Assembly (NCBI GenBank): GCA_963721345.1
Contig: CAVRIT010000001.1
Coordinates: 496,001-560,000 of the forward strand
Reading direction: 5' to 3'
DNA length: 64,000 bases
Origin: JACDAN01 sp963721345
Lineage (GTDB): Bacteria > Actinomycetota > Thermoleophilia > Gaiellales > Gaiellaceae
Under the pieces are notes generated by a model. That model was not told the origin of the DNA, searched no databases, and saw only the letters and a list, made by a program, of their open reading frames with translations. Shown here one piece after another: positions 18,980-27,657 of the stretch. The translations under genes were made by a program, and so were the position numbers. How positions within the stretch are numbered: position 1 is the stretch's first letter; every line of letters starts with the position of its first letter.

Positions 18980-20268
18980 GCCACGTAAGTCGTGTAGCCG
19001 CGGAAACCCGGGTAGAGCGGCCGTTTGTCGCAGAGCGCCGTGGCGCGCGCCGCGAGCCCGGGCAGGTCGGCTGCGCCGGCGAGGGCTCCGACGATGATCT
19101 CCCCCACCTCGCGGAAGTCGTCCTGGTCGAAGCCGCGCATCGTCGCGGCAGGTGTCCCGATGCGAACGCCGGACGCCACCGTCGGCGGCTGCTCGTCGAA
19201 GGGGACGGTGTTCCGGTTCACCGTCAGCTTCACCTCCGCGAGGCGCTCCTCGGCGTCCTTGCCCGTCCAGTCCGTTCCTCGCAGATCGAGCTGGAGCAGA
19301 TGAGTGTCGGTCCCGCCGGTGAGAACGTCGACCCCGCCGTCCATGACGGTCTGCGCGAGCACGTCGGCGTTCGCCCGCACCTGCTGCTGGTAGTCGCGGA
19401 ACGCCTCCGTCCCGGCGATTCGGAAGCACGTGGCCTTCGCGGCGATCGTGTGCTCGAGCGGCCCGCCCTGCATCCCGGGGAAGACGGCGCGGTCGACAGC
19501 CTGCGCGTGCTCCTCGCGGCACAGGATGAAGCCGGCGCGTGGGCCGGCCAGCGTCTTGTGCGTCGTCGAGGTGACGAAGTCGCAGTGCGGCACGGGGCTC
19601 GGGTGGAGCCCGGCGGCGACGAGCCCGGCGAAGTGCGCCATGTCGCAGAGCAGCAGCGCGCCCACTTCGTCCGCGATCTCCCGGAACCGGTCCGCTTCGA
19701 CGGTGCGGGGATAGGCCGAGCCGCCGCAGACGATCAGCTTCGGGCGGTGCTCCTTGGCGAGCCTGAGGACGTCGTCGTAGTCCACCAGGTTCGTCTCGCG
19801 GCTGACGCCGTAGTGGACGATCGTGTAGAGCCGGCCCGAGAAGTTGACCTTGAGCCCGTGCGTCAGGTGTCCGCCGTGCGAGAGCTCGAGCGAGAGGATC
19901 GTGTCGCCCGGCTGGAGCGCCGCCATGTAGACGGCCATGTTCGTCTGGGCGCCCGCGTGGGGCTGCACGTTCGCGTGCTCGGCCCCGAAGAGCTCCTTCG
20001 CGCGGTCGATCGCGGTCTGCTCGATCTCGTCGACGACCTCGCAGCCCCCGTAGTAGCGCTTCCCGGGATAGCCCTCGGCGTACTTGTTCGTCGGCGTCGA
20101 CCCCACCGCCTCGAACACGCTCGGCCAGGTGAAGTTCTCCGACGCGATCAGTTCGATCTGTCCGCGCTGCCGCTCGAGCTCGTGTCCGAGCAGCTCGGCG
20201 ATCTCCGGATCGATCTCCGCGAGGCCCGCGGTGCGGAGCTGCTGGAGCGTCTCCTGCGCAACCGCCAT
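18976..20268 (-). CDS. glyA: Serine hydroxymethyltransferase
   Basis: PLP enzyme converting serine and tetrahydrofolate to glycine and methylene-tetrahydrofolate. The PLP lysine sits in TSTTHKTLAGPRAG; NKYAEGYPGKRYYGG and LIASENF are family hallmarks. I chose ATG 20268, giving 430 residues; the open frame continues 19 codons upstream but without family-like sequence. Two bases of spacing and coupling to upp suggest one transcript. Confidence 0.96.
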   Translation of the reverse strand: MAVAQETLQQLRTAGLAEIDPEIAELLGHELERQRGQIELIASENFTWPSVFEAVGSTPTNKYAEGYPGKRYYGGCEVVDEIEQTAIDRAKELFGAEHANVQPHAGAQTNMAVYMAALQPGDTILSLELSHGGHLTHGLKVNFSGRLYTIVHYGVSRETNLVDYDDVLRLAKEHRPKLIVCGGSAYPRTVEADRFREIADEVGALLLCDMAHFAGLVAAGLHPSPVPHCDFVTSTTHKTLAGPRAGFILCREEHAQAVDRAVFPGMQGGPLEHTIAAKATCFRIAGTEAFRDYQQQVRANADVLAQTVMDGGVDVLTGGTDTHLLQLDLRGTDWTGKDAEERLAEVKLTVNRNTVPFDEQPPTVASGVRIGTPAATMRGFDQDDFREVGEIIVGALAGAADLPGLAARATALCDKRPLYPGFRGYTTYVA

Positions 20269-20344
20269 CGGCGTGCATGGTATCCGCCGCCCCGGCTCCG
20301 GCCCGAGTTTCTTGCGTCTCCGCAAGCAGTCGCATCCAAGCGCG

Positions 20345-20923
20345 CTAGCGCTCGAGCTCGGCGACGCGGCGCAGCGCTTCGCCGGCCGGAACGGCGCCCT
20401 CGCGGAGCACGCGCGGCTCGGCGCCCGTGAGATCGATCACCGTCGAAGGGGTGCCCGGCAGCCGACCGACGTCGAGCACCGCCCCGCAGCCCGCGAGGAT
20501 TCCCTCCGGCACCTCGTCCAGCGTGCGCGGATCGGGTTCACCGGGAAGGTTCGCGCTGGTCGCCGCGACGGCGCCGACGCGACGCAGCACTGCTGCAGCC
20601 TCCTCCGGGAGGTCGGGTAGGCGCACGCCGATCGTCTCCGTGCCGCCGGTCAGCCAGGGCAGCCGGCGCGCCGGATTGGGAAGCACGAGCGTGAAGGGTC
20701 CCCGGAGAAACCGGCGTCCCTCGAGCTCCGGCACGACGGCGACCACGGCGTCGGCGTCCGCCGCCACGAGCGCCGTCGGCTGCGCCGTTCCACGGCCCTT
20801 GAGGCGGTAGAGGCGCGTCACCGCTCCCTCCTGGGTCGCGTCCGCGCAGAGGCCGTACACCGTGTCGGTCGGCAGGATCACCGGCTCGCCGCGCTCGATC
20901 GCAGCGGCGACCTCGTCGGTCAC
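20345..20923 (-). CDS. tsaC: L-threonylcarbamoyladenylate synthase (Sua5/YrdC/TsaC family)
   Basis: Makes threonylcarbamoyl-AMP for the t6A modification of tRNAs reading ANN codons. The 192-residue protein has the ATP/threonine pocket motifs PTDTVYGLCADA, RLYRLKGRG, GPFTLVLPN and ATSANLPGEPDP. There is only the YrdC domain, without the Sua5 C-terminal domain. The GTG 20923 start overlaps the prmC stop (GTGA); prfA-prmC-tsaC is a widely conserved order. Confidence 0.93.
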   Translation of the reverse strand: MTDEVAAAIERGEPVILPTDTVYGLCADATQEGAVTRLYRLKGRGTAQPTALVAADADAVVAVVPELEGRRFLRGPFTLVLPNPARRLPWLTGGTETIGVRLPDLPEEAAAVLRRVGAVAATSANLPGEPDPRTLDEVPEGILAGCGAVLDVGRLPGTPSTVIDLTGAEPRVLREGAVPAGEALRRVAELER

Positions 20924-21744
20924 GGGATCCGGCCGTCGACGACCCGCTCGCGCCCCGCGAGATCACGCGTGGCGGTCACTCCCTCGTAGCCCTGCGCGCG
21001 CAGCTCATCCTCGACCGCGGGCGCCTGCCCGTCGGCGACCTCCAGGACGAGCGACCCGCCGGGACGGAGGACCTCGCGCGCCGCGGCGGCGATCTCCGTA
21101 TGTCGCCCGACTCCCACGAGCGCCTCGCGCGGCTCCTGTCGCACCTCCGGCTCGAGGCCGCCGAGCTCCCCCGGCAGGACGTACGGCGGGTTGGACGCCA
21201 CCAGGTCGAACGGGCCCTCGGCACCCGCAAGCAGGTCGCCGTGCCGCAGCTCAACGCGCCCGTCGAGACCGAGCCGGAGCTTGTTCTCGCCGGCGAGCTC
21301 CAGTGCCTCCGCCGACGAATCCGTCGCGAGCACCAGGGCGTCCGGCCGCTCGTCTGCGATCGCGAACGCGATCGCCCCGGAACCGACGCCGATGTCGAGC
21401 ACCCGCGGCTGCTCCACTCCCTCGAGCAGCTCGAGACAGCGCTCGACGAGAATCTCCGTCTCCGGCCGCGGGATCAGCGCCCGCGGGTCGACGGCGAGCG
21501 TCAACCGCCGAAAGCCCCACTCACCGAGCACGTAGGCGAGCGGCTCGCGCCCGCGCCGTCGCTCTGCGAGGGACCGGAGACGCGCGAGCTCTTCATCCGA
21601 CAGCGCTCGCTCGTGCGCGTAGAGGCTCGTCCTCGTCCCGCCCGCCACGTGCGCGACGAGCCATTCGGCGTCGACACGCGGCGACGGACAGCCGGCCTGC
21701 TCCAGCTCGGCCGCGATCTGATCCACCGCGTCGCGTGTCGTCAC
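20920..21744 (-). CDS. prmC: Peptide chain release factor N5-glutamine methyltransferase
   Basis: Methylates the GGQ glutamine of release factors. The catalytic motif is ASNPPYV, the SAM-binding motif LDIGVGSGAIAFAIA, and the N-terminal helical domain includes EPLAYVLGEWGF and LIPRPETEILVE. Length is 274 residues, normal. GTG 21744 overlaps the stop of prfA, whose product is its substrate. Confidence 0.95.
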   Translation of the reverse strand: MTTRDAVDQIAAELEQAGCPSPRVDAEWLVAHVAGGTRTSLYAHERALSDEELARLRSLAERRRGREPLAYVLGEWGFRRLTLAVDPRALIPRPETEILVERCLELLEGVEQPRVLDIGVGSGAIAFAIADERPDALVLATDSSAEALELAGENKLRLGLDGRVELRHGDLLAGAEGPFDLVASNPPYVLPGELGGLEPEVRQEPREALVGVGRHTEIAAAAREVLRPGGSLVLEVADGQAPAVEDELRAQGYEGVTATRDLAGRERVVDGRIP

Positions 21745-22787
21745 ACGGCGGCGGCTTCGAGCGCGAGGCGGCGCTCCTCGGCCGACAGCGCCTCGGTGAG
21801 CTCTCCCAACTCGCCGTCGAGCACAGCGTCGAGGCGGTGGAGGGTCACCTTCACGCGGTGATCGGTGACACGGTTCTCCGGGAAGTTGTACGTGCGGATC
21901 TTCTCGGCGCGCTCGCCCGAGCCGATCTGCGAGCGCCGCGCGCTCTCCTGCTCGGCCTGCTGCTTCGCCCGCTCGAGCTCGTAGAGCCTGGCACGCAGGA
22001 CGCGGAGCGCCTTGGCGCGGTTCTGGAGCTGAGACTTCTCGTCCTGCATCGAGACGACGAGGCCCGTCGGGAGATGCGTGATGCGCACGGCCGAGTCGGT
22101 GGTGTTGACGCTCTGCCCGCCGGGGCCGGTCGAGCGGTAGACGTCGACCTTCAGCTCGTTCGCGTCGATCTCGACTTCGACTTCCTCCGCCTCGGGCATC
22201 ACCGCGACGGTCGACGTGGACGTGTGGATCCGCCCCTGGGACTCGGTCGCCGGCACGCGTTGCACGCGGTGCGTCCCTCCCTCCCACTTGAACACGGAGT
22301 ACGCGCCGTCGCCCTTCACGGCGAAGACGACCTCCTTGTAGCCGCCGCTCTCGCTCGGGCTCGCCGAGAGCTGCTCCGTGGAGAAGCCGCGACGCTCCGC
22401 GTACCGGGTGAGCATCCGTAGCACGTCGCCCGCCCAGAGCGCCGCCTCGTCGCCGCCGACGCCCTGGCGCACCTCGACGAGGACGTCCTTGCGGTCAGCC
22501 GGGTCCGCCTCGACGAGCGCGAGCTTCAGCTCCTCCTCGAGCCGCGCGATCTCGGCGGGATCCGGGGCCAGGTCGGCAAGCTCGGGGTCGTCGCGGACCG
22601 CTTCGAGATCTCGTTGAGCGTCGCGCCACTGCTGCGCGAGGCGGTAGGGCCCCTCCAGCTCCTTCAGCCGCCGTCCAGCGTCCGCAGCCTGCCTGTGGTC
22701 GTTGTAGACGGCAGGGTCGGACATGCGCTCCTGCGCCTCCGTATAGGAGCGCTCGACCTCCTCGACCAGCCGTTCCATGCCCGCCAT
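21741..22787 (-). CDS. prfA: Peptide chain release factor 1
   Basis: Recognises UAA and UAG stop codons. The GGQ loop is YRSTGPGGQSVNTTDSAVR; the neighbourhood (followed by prmC, preceded by rpmE) is typical of prfA rather than prfB. At 348 residues it is slightly short of 360. Two ATG codons near the start (M1 and M4) are both possible. Confidence 0.95.
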   Translation of the reverse strand: MAGMERLVEEVERSYTEAQERMSDPAVYNDHRQAADAGRRLKELEGPYRLAQQWRDAQRDLEAVRDDPELADLAPDPAEIARLEEELKLALVEADPADRKDVLVEVRQGVGGDEAALWAGDVLRMLTRYAERRGFSTEQLSASPSESGGYKEVVFAVKGDGAYSVFKWEGGTHRVQRVPATESQGRIHTSTSTVAVMPEAEEVEVEIDANELKVDVYRSTGPGGQSVNTTDSAVRITHLPTGLVVSMQDEKSQLQNRAKALRVLRARLYELERAKQQAEQESARRSQIGSGERAEKIRTYNFPENRVTDHRVKVTLHRLDAVLDGELGELTEALSAEERRLALEAAAV

Positions 22788-22841
22788 ACCGGGATCAAGG
22801 TTAACCCCGATCCCCCGGCACTCCCTGCTGCGGAAAGGGCG

Positions 22842-22972
22842 CGGAACGGGCTTAGCCCGTTCCGTCCACTACGGCTCAAGGTCAAGGAAGAGTCGAGCGA
22901 TTCCTGGGCCACGCGGCGGCGAAGCCGCCGCCTGGCTTCATACACTCGCTGAAAGTCGGGAGACTTTCAGCG
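22842..22972. repeat. Three tandem hairpins in the prfA-DUF1385 gap
   Basis: The 192-base gap upstream of prfA contains no gene but three strong inverted repeats: GGAACGGGC-TTA-GCCCGTTCC (about 22842-22862); GCGGCGGC-GAA-GCCGCCGC (about 22914-22932); and CGCTGAAAGTC-GGGA-GACTTTCAGCG (22947-22972). The last two repeat, in the same order, the module at 10601-10655. On the minus strand the third lies a few bases after the DUF1385 stop and could act as its terminator or as an mRNA end-stabilising stem. Confidence 0.7.
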
Positions 22973-22979
22973 AAACGGC

Positions 22980-23894
22980 CTAGGCCATGACCTCGACCTT
23001 GCGCTCCTCGGGATCGAGGCGGCCTTCGTGCTGGAGGACGTCCTTCAGCGCGCTGATTGAGACCTCGAGCTGGTCGAGCGTCGGCTCGCGGGTGGTCAGC
23101 CGCTGCAGCCAGAGGCCCGGCGCGAGCAGCGTCATCAGGATCCGGTTGCCCGTGTGCTTGCCGGCGAAGCGGATCAGCTCGTAGGCGATCCCCGCGATGA
23201 TCGGCAGGAGCAGGATGCGGCTGAGGATCAGCCAGTACCACTCGGGCCGTCCGAAGAACGCGAAGACGAAGATCGCGATCACCATCACCCAGAGCAGGAA
23301 CGCCGTGCCGCAGCGCGGGTGGATCAGGCTGTAGCGCTGAACCCTCTCCGGGATGAGCTCGTCGCCCGCCTCGTAGGCGTTGATCGCTTTGTGCTCGGCC
23401 GCGTGGTACTGGAAGACGCGCCTCAGGTCGGGCAGAAAGGAGATCACGACCAGGTACGCGATGAAGAGCGTCACCCGGATCAGCCCCTCCACCACGACGA
23501 AGGCGCCTGTCGTCTCGATCGGCAGCCAGCTCGTGAGGAGCGCAGGTGTGACCTTGAAGAGCAGGAGTGCGAACCCGATCGCGATCGCGAAGGCGAAGAT
23601 CAGCGCGCCGCGCCCGATCTCCGTCGAGACCTCCTCGTCGTCGCCCTCCTCCTGCGCGGCGTAGTTGGCCGAGATCGCGAGGGCGCGGAAACCGATCGCC
23701 AGCGACTCGCCCAGCGCGATGATCCCGCGGATCACCGGCAGCCGGAAGAAGCTGTGCCGCACCATCACCGACCGAATCTCGTGGTCGACCTGCGCGATCT
23801 CCCCGTCGGGCTTTCGGACAGCGAGCGACCAGTGCGACGGGCCGCGCATCATCACGCCCTCGAGGACGGCCTGGCCGCCTATCGGCGCAGACAT
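22980..23894 (-). CDS. DUF1385 (YqhQ-like) membrane protein
   Basis: A 304-residue polytopic membrane protein. The N-terminus PIGGQAVLEGVMMRGP and the central YHAAEHKAINAYEAGDEL with HPRCGTAFLL are the signature of DUF1385/YqhQ. The conserved His, Glu and Cys residues suggest metal binding, but the function of the family is not established. It sits between rpmE and prfA, a position it holds in many Gram-positive genomes, suggesting a tie to translation genes that may be only positional. Confidence 0.88.
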   Translation of the reverse strand: MSAPIGGQAVLEGVMMRGPSHWSLAVRKPDGEIAQVDHEIRSVMVRHSFFRLPVIRGIIALGESLAIGFRALAISANYAAQEEGDDEEVSTEIGRGALIFAFAIAIGFALLLFKVTPALLTSWLPIETTGAFVVVEGLIRVTLFIAYLVVISFLPDLRRVFQYHAAEHKAINAYEAGDELIPERVQRYSLIHPRCGTAFLLWVMVIAIFVFAFFGRPEWYWLILSRILLLPIIAGIAYELIRFAGKHTGNRILMTLLAPGLWLQRLTTREPTLDQLEVSISALKDVLQHEGRLDPEERKVEVMA

Positions 23895-23897
23895 GTG

Positions 23898-24116
23898 TTA
23901 GCCCTTGCGGGCGCCGCCGGCACGCTCGAGCCGCCGCTGGAAGCGCTCGACGCGACCACCCGTGTCGACCAGCTTCTGCTTGCCCGTGTAGAACGGATGG
24001 CAGTTCGAGCAGATCTCGACGTGCAGCTCGGCCTTCGTCGAGCGGGTCTCGAACTCGTTGCCGCACGAACAGCGAACGGTCGCGGTCATGTACTCGGGAT
24101 GGATGTCGGGCTTCAC
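23898..24116 (-). CDS. rpmE: Ribosomal protein L31, zinc-binding form
   Basis: Large-subunit protein of 72 residues. The four zinc ligands are present as C-x-C (16, 18) and C-x2-C (36, 39), in VRCSCGNEFETRST and VEICSNCHPFYTGKQK, so this is the C-plus form made when zinc is sufficient. The ATG 24116 overlaps the upstream dehydratase stop. Confidence 0.97.
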   Translation of the reverse strand: MKPDIHPEYMTATVRCSCGNEFETRSTKAELHVEICSNCHPFYTGKQKLVDTGGRVERFQRRLERAGGARKG

Positions 24117-25060
24117 GGTCGGGCCAGGATAGCAGCAGCGGTCTCGGCCGAAACGTTGCCTCCGGAGACGACGGCCACCACGCTTTCGCCGCCTTCCAGC
24201 GGCACTTTTCCGGCGCGCAGAGCCGCAACGGCGGCCGCTCCCGCGGGCTCGCAGGCCAGCTTGGCGCGCTGGTAGAGGAACCGCATCGCGTCCTCGATCT
24301 CCTCCTCCTCGACAAGCACGAGCTCCAGCCCACGCGCCGTCGCGATCCGGATCGGCAACTCACCCGCGAAGGGAGCGTTCAGCCCGTCGGCGATCGAGGC
24401 CGGCTTGACCGGCGTGGGCTCCCCCGAAGCGACTCCGGTCGTAAGCGCCGTGGACGAGTCCGGCTCGACTCCCACGATTCGGACGTAGGGAAGGGCCGTC
24501 GCGATCCCGGCGATCAGCCCGCCTCCGCCAACGGGCACGACAACGACGTCCACGCCCGGGACGTCTTCCGCGATCTCGAGACCGAGCGTCCCGTGCCCCG
24601 CCACGACGAAGGGATCGTCCCACGGGTTGACGACCACCCGGCCGGTTTCCGCGGCGAGTTGCTCGAGCCGGTCGATCACGGATTCGGGCCCGGGCGCCTC
24701 GAGGTCGATCTTGGCGCCATAACCCCGCGTCGCGGCGATCTTCGCGGAGCTGGCCGAAGACCACATCACGAGGAGCGCGTCGATTCCCTCTTGCCGGGCG
24801 CAGTACGCGACGGCCTGCGCGTGGTTCCCGGCCGACGCCGCGATCACGCCCCGGGCCCGTTCGTCCTCCGTCAGCGAACGCAACTTGTTCAGCACGCCGC
24901 GCGGCTTGAACGAGCCCGTGCGCTGAAAGAGCTCTGCCTTCAGGAAGATTCCGGGCCCTCCGAGCGTCCTGGAGGTGAAGACAGGCGTCCGGTGCAAGTC
25001 GCCGGCGATCCGTTCCCGGGCCGCGGCGACCTCATCGGGATCTAGAACTCGATCGGACAT
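24113..25060 (-). CDS. Threonine/serine dehydratase-like PLP enzyme, short form
   Basis: Fold-type II PLP enzyme of 315 residues. The PLP lysine is K52 in TGSFKPRG, the asparagine loop ASAGNHAQAVAY and the phosphate-binding GGGG stretch are present. There is no C-terminal ACT regulatory domain, so it resembles the catabolic threonine ammonia-lyase, serine racemase or dehydratase group; exact substrate cannot be told. The stop overlaps rpmE by ATGA. Its ATG (25060) is 41 bases from the divergent protease gene, so a shared promoter region is likely. Confidence 0.85.
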   Translation of the reverse strand: MSDRVLDPDEVAAARERIAGDLHRTPVFTSRTLGGPGIFLKAELFQRTGSFKPRGVLNKLRSLTEDERARGVIAASAGNHAQAVAYCARQEGIDALLVMWSSASSAKIAATRGYGAKIDLEAPGPESVIDRLEQLAAETGRVVVNPWDDPFVVAGHGTLGLEIAEDVPGVDVVVVPVGGGGLIAGIATALPYVRIVGVEPDSSTALTTGVASGEPTPVKPASIADGLNAPFAGELPIRIATARGLELVLVEEEEIEDAMRFLYQRAKLACEPAGAAAVAALRAGKVPLEGGESVVAVVSGGNVSAETAAAILARP

Positions 25061-25101
25061 GGTGCGACCATGGTGACTGGAGAAGGGATGAAGGCAAAGG
25101 C

Positions 25102-27657
25102 ATGAAGCGCTGGGGTGCTGGGATCGCCGTCGTCGCGCTCCTGATTGCGTCCGGCGTGGTCGTCTGGACCCAATCCAGCGGCGAGCGCTCCCCGCTCGGT
25201 GCCCTGCAGACGTCGTCGGGGGAGCCGGTCACGATCCAGATGGACCAGGGTGTCCCCCGCTTCGTGAAGGGGTCGATCCCCGTCCCCGGCGAGACGCCGA
25301 CCGAGCGCTCCTATGAGTACCTCGAGCGCAACAGCGAGCTGTACGCGCTCGAGGCGCCACGGAAGGAGCTCGAGGTCGCAGACGTCGAAACGAGCCCCGG
25401 CGTCGCCCATGTCCGGCTCCAGCAGAAAGAGGGCGAGGTCCCCGTCTACGGCGGCGAGCTCGTCGTGCACGTGGAGGGCGCCGATGTCGTCTCGACGTCC
25501 GGTACGTACCTCGCAGATGTCCCACCGCTCGAGCCCAAGGTCGAAGCCGAGTCGGCGCTCGAGGCCGCGATGAAGGAGGCGGGAGTGGAGAAGGCCGGCG
25601 GCGCGAAGCCCGAGCTGACCTACTTCGACGCCGACCTCGCGATGACGCCCGCAGAGCGCAAGGAAGCCGACCTCGACGAGTCGACTCACCTGGCGTGGCT
25701 CGTGGACCTGACCGGGATCGGAGCTGACCGCGGGCTCGTGGCCCGCCGCGCGTTCGTCGATGCACAGACCGGAGAGGTCCTCTGGGCGTACGACCTGATC
25801 CAGACGCACGTGCCGCAGAAGAACATCTGGATCCGTACGTCCAACAGCGGCGGCCCAGGCTGGTTCTGCTCGGTTCCCGGAGCGACGGACTGGTTCAACT
25901 CGACCGGGGTCTGGCCTGGCGCGAGCCCGGATGCGGAAGGCACGGCCGCATTCACCTTCATCAACCAGATCTACGACTACTTCTACAACACGTTCCATCG
26001 CCACTCGTTCGACGGCGCCGACAGGCAGATGCCGCTCAACCTCGACTTCGTCGACGTCTCGCCGCTCGACAAGGACAACGCCGCGTGGATCCCGACGTGC
26101 AACCACTGGGTCTTCAACGACAACATGGTCACGCTCGACATCACGGCCCACGAGTTCACGCACGGAGTGATCGACTACGCCGTGCCGGGCGGCCTCCAGT
26201 ACTCCTTCCAGTCGGGCGCGCTCAACGAGAGCTACGCGGACGTGTTCGCGGCGCTGATCGACTCGGCGAACTGGACGATCGGCGAGCGGCCTGGCTCCAC
26301 GCCCTTCCGCGACCTCAGCGACCCGCTAGCGCGCCGGCACCCGGACACGATGCCGGTCCGGATGTTCCAGGCGAGCTTCGACAACGGCGGCGTCCACATC
26401 AACAGCGGCATTCCCAACAAGGCTGCGTTCCTCCTGATGCAGGGCGGCCCTCACAACGACCGCCTCGTGACCGCGATCGGGCGACCGAAGGTGGCCCAGC
26501 TCTACTACGAGGTGCTCGACAACTGGCTCTGGAAGACCTCGAACTTCAGCGACTTCCGCAACGCGATGGTGGGGGCCTCGAGCGTTTGGGCCACCCTCGG
26601 CAGGCACGGCTTCACGAACGCGGACGCATGCCGCGTCCTGAACGCCTTCGCAGCGGTGGCCATCGCGACCGGCGATGCGGACTGCGACGGGGCCATGGAC
26701 GGCAGCGATCCCGACGGCGACAACGACGGCATCGCCGACGGGTCCGACAACTGTCCGTTCTTCTCCGGTTCCGGCACGGACACCGACGCGGACGGCGCCG
26801 GGAACAACTGCGACTCGGATGACGACGGGGACGCCGTGCGCGACCGCGCTGACAACTGCGCGTTGGTCGCGAACGCGCCGAAGGCCCCCGCGACGAGCCA
26901 GGAGGACAAGGACAACGACGGCCTCGGCGACGTCTGCGACCCGACTCCGAACGGCGATTTCGACAAGGACGGAGACGACGACCTCGCCGACAACTGCGAC
27001 CGAATCTTCAATCCAGACCAGAGCAACGTCGACGGAGACCAGTGGGGCGACGCCTGCGATGCCGACGACGACGGCGACGGCGACTTGGACCCGAACGACA
27101 ACTGCCCCAAGAAGGCGAACGCCGACCAGCTGGACACCGACAAGGACGGCGTCGGCGACGCCTGCGACTCGACGCCCAAGGGTCCGGACCTCGACAACGA
27201 CGGCGATCCAGACACGACCGACCCCGACGACGACGGCGACTCGATCGACGACGGGAAGGACAACTGCCCGCGCGTCAAGAACGCCAGCCAGATCGACACG
27301 GACTCCGACGGCGCCGGCCAGGCGTGCGATCCCGACGAGGCGCTCACGCCGCAGCGCCCGCTAAACGAGGTCATCGACCAGCGCGCCAAGCACTTCGAGC
27401 GCTTCCAGATCATGGTGTTCCCGTGCCTCGAGCGCTGTGAGCCCGGCGTTCCGGTCGAGATCAGGCTCGAGAGCGACATCTCGCTCGTCACCCGGCTTCT
27501 GGACGAGTCAGGGAAGGTGATCGCGGAGGGCTCGAACAAGGAGCCCTTGGTGTTCGAGCCCAAGGAGGGTCTGGAGTACGAGCTCGAGATCCTGCCGCGC
27601 GACCTCTCGCTCTCGCGTGATCAGCCACTCGGGCTCGAACTGATTCCGAAGCCTTAA
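25102..27657 (+). CDS. Secreted M4 (thermolysin-type) metalloprotease with thrombospondin type 3 repeats
   Basis: An 851-residue exported zinc protease. Residues 1-24 are a signal sequence; an FTP/PepSY-like propeptide covers roughly 30-215; the M4 catalytic domain roughly 235-520. Zinc ligands are H350 and H354 (HEFTHG) and E376 (NESYAD), with E351 as the catalytic base and H432 (VHINSG) as the transition-state His. Residues about 523-747 are calcium-binding thrombospondin type 3 repeats (DGD-x-DG-x-x-D-x-x-DNCP units with regularly spaced Cys), followed by a 100-residue beta-type end domain. The mature enzyme is probably calcium-stabilised. The stop overlaps the convergent ETF-quinone oxidoreductase stop in TTAA. 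Confidence 0.93.
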   Translation: MKRWGAGIAVVALLIASGVVVWTQSSGERSPLGALQTSSGEPVTIQMDQGVPRFVKGSIPVPGETPTERSYEYLERNSELYALEAPRKELEVADVETSPGVAHVRLQQKEGEVPVYGGELVVHVEGADVVSTSGTYLADVPPLEPKVEAESALEAAMKEAGVEKAGGAKPELTYFDADLAMTPAERKEADLDESTHLAWLVDLTGIGADRGLVARRAFVDAQTGEVLWAYDLIQTHVPQKNIWIRTSNSGGPGWFCSVPGATDWFNSTGVWPGASPDAEGTAAFTFINQIYDYFYNTFHRHSFDGADRQMPLNLDFVDVSPLDKDNAAWIPTCNHWVFNDNMVTLDITAHEFTHGVIDYAVPGGLQYSFQSGALNESYADVFAALIDSANWTIGERPGSTPFRDLSDPLARRHPDTMPVRMFQASFDNGGVHINSGIPNKAAFLLMQGGPHNDRLVTAIGRPKVAQLYYEVLDNWLWKTSNFSDFRNAMVGASSVWATLGRHGFTNADACRVLNAFAAVAIATGDADCDGAMDGSDPDGDNDGIADGSDNCPFFSGSGTDTDADGAGNNCDSDDDGDAVRDRADNCALVANAPKAPATSQEDKDNDGLGDVCDPTPNGDFDKDGDDDLADNCDRIFNPDQSNVDGDQWGDACDADDDGDGDLDPNDNCPKKANADQLDTDKDGVGDACDSTPKGPDLDNDGDPDTTDPDDDGDSIDDGKDNCPRVKNASQIDTDSDGAGQACDPDEALTPQRPLNEVIDQRAKHFERFQIMVFPCLERCEPGVPVEIRLESDISLVTRLLDESGKVIAEGSNKEPLVFEPKEGLEYELEILPRDLSLSRDQPLGLELIPKP

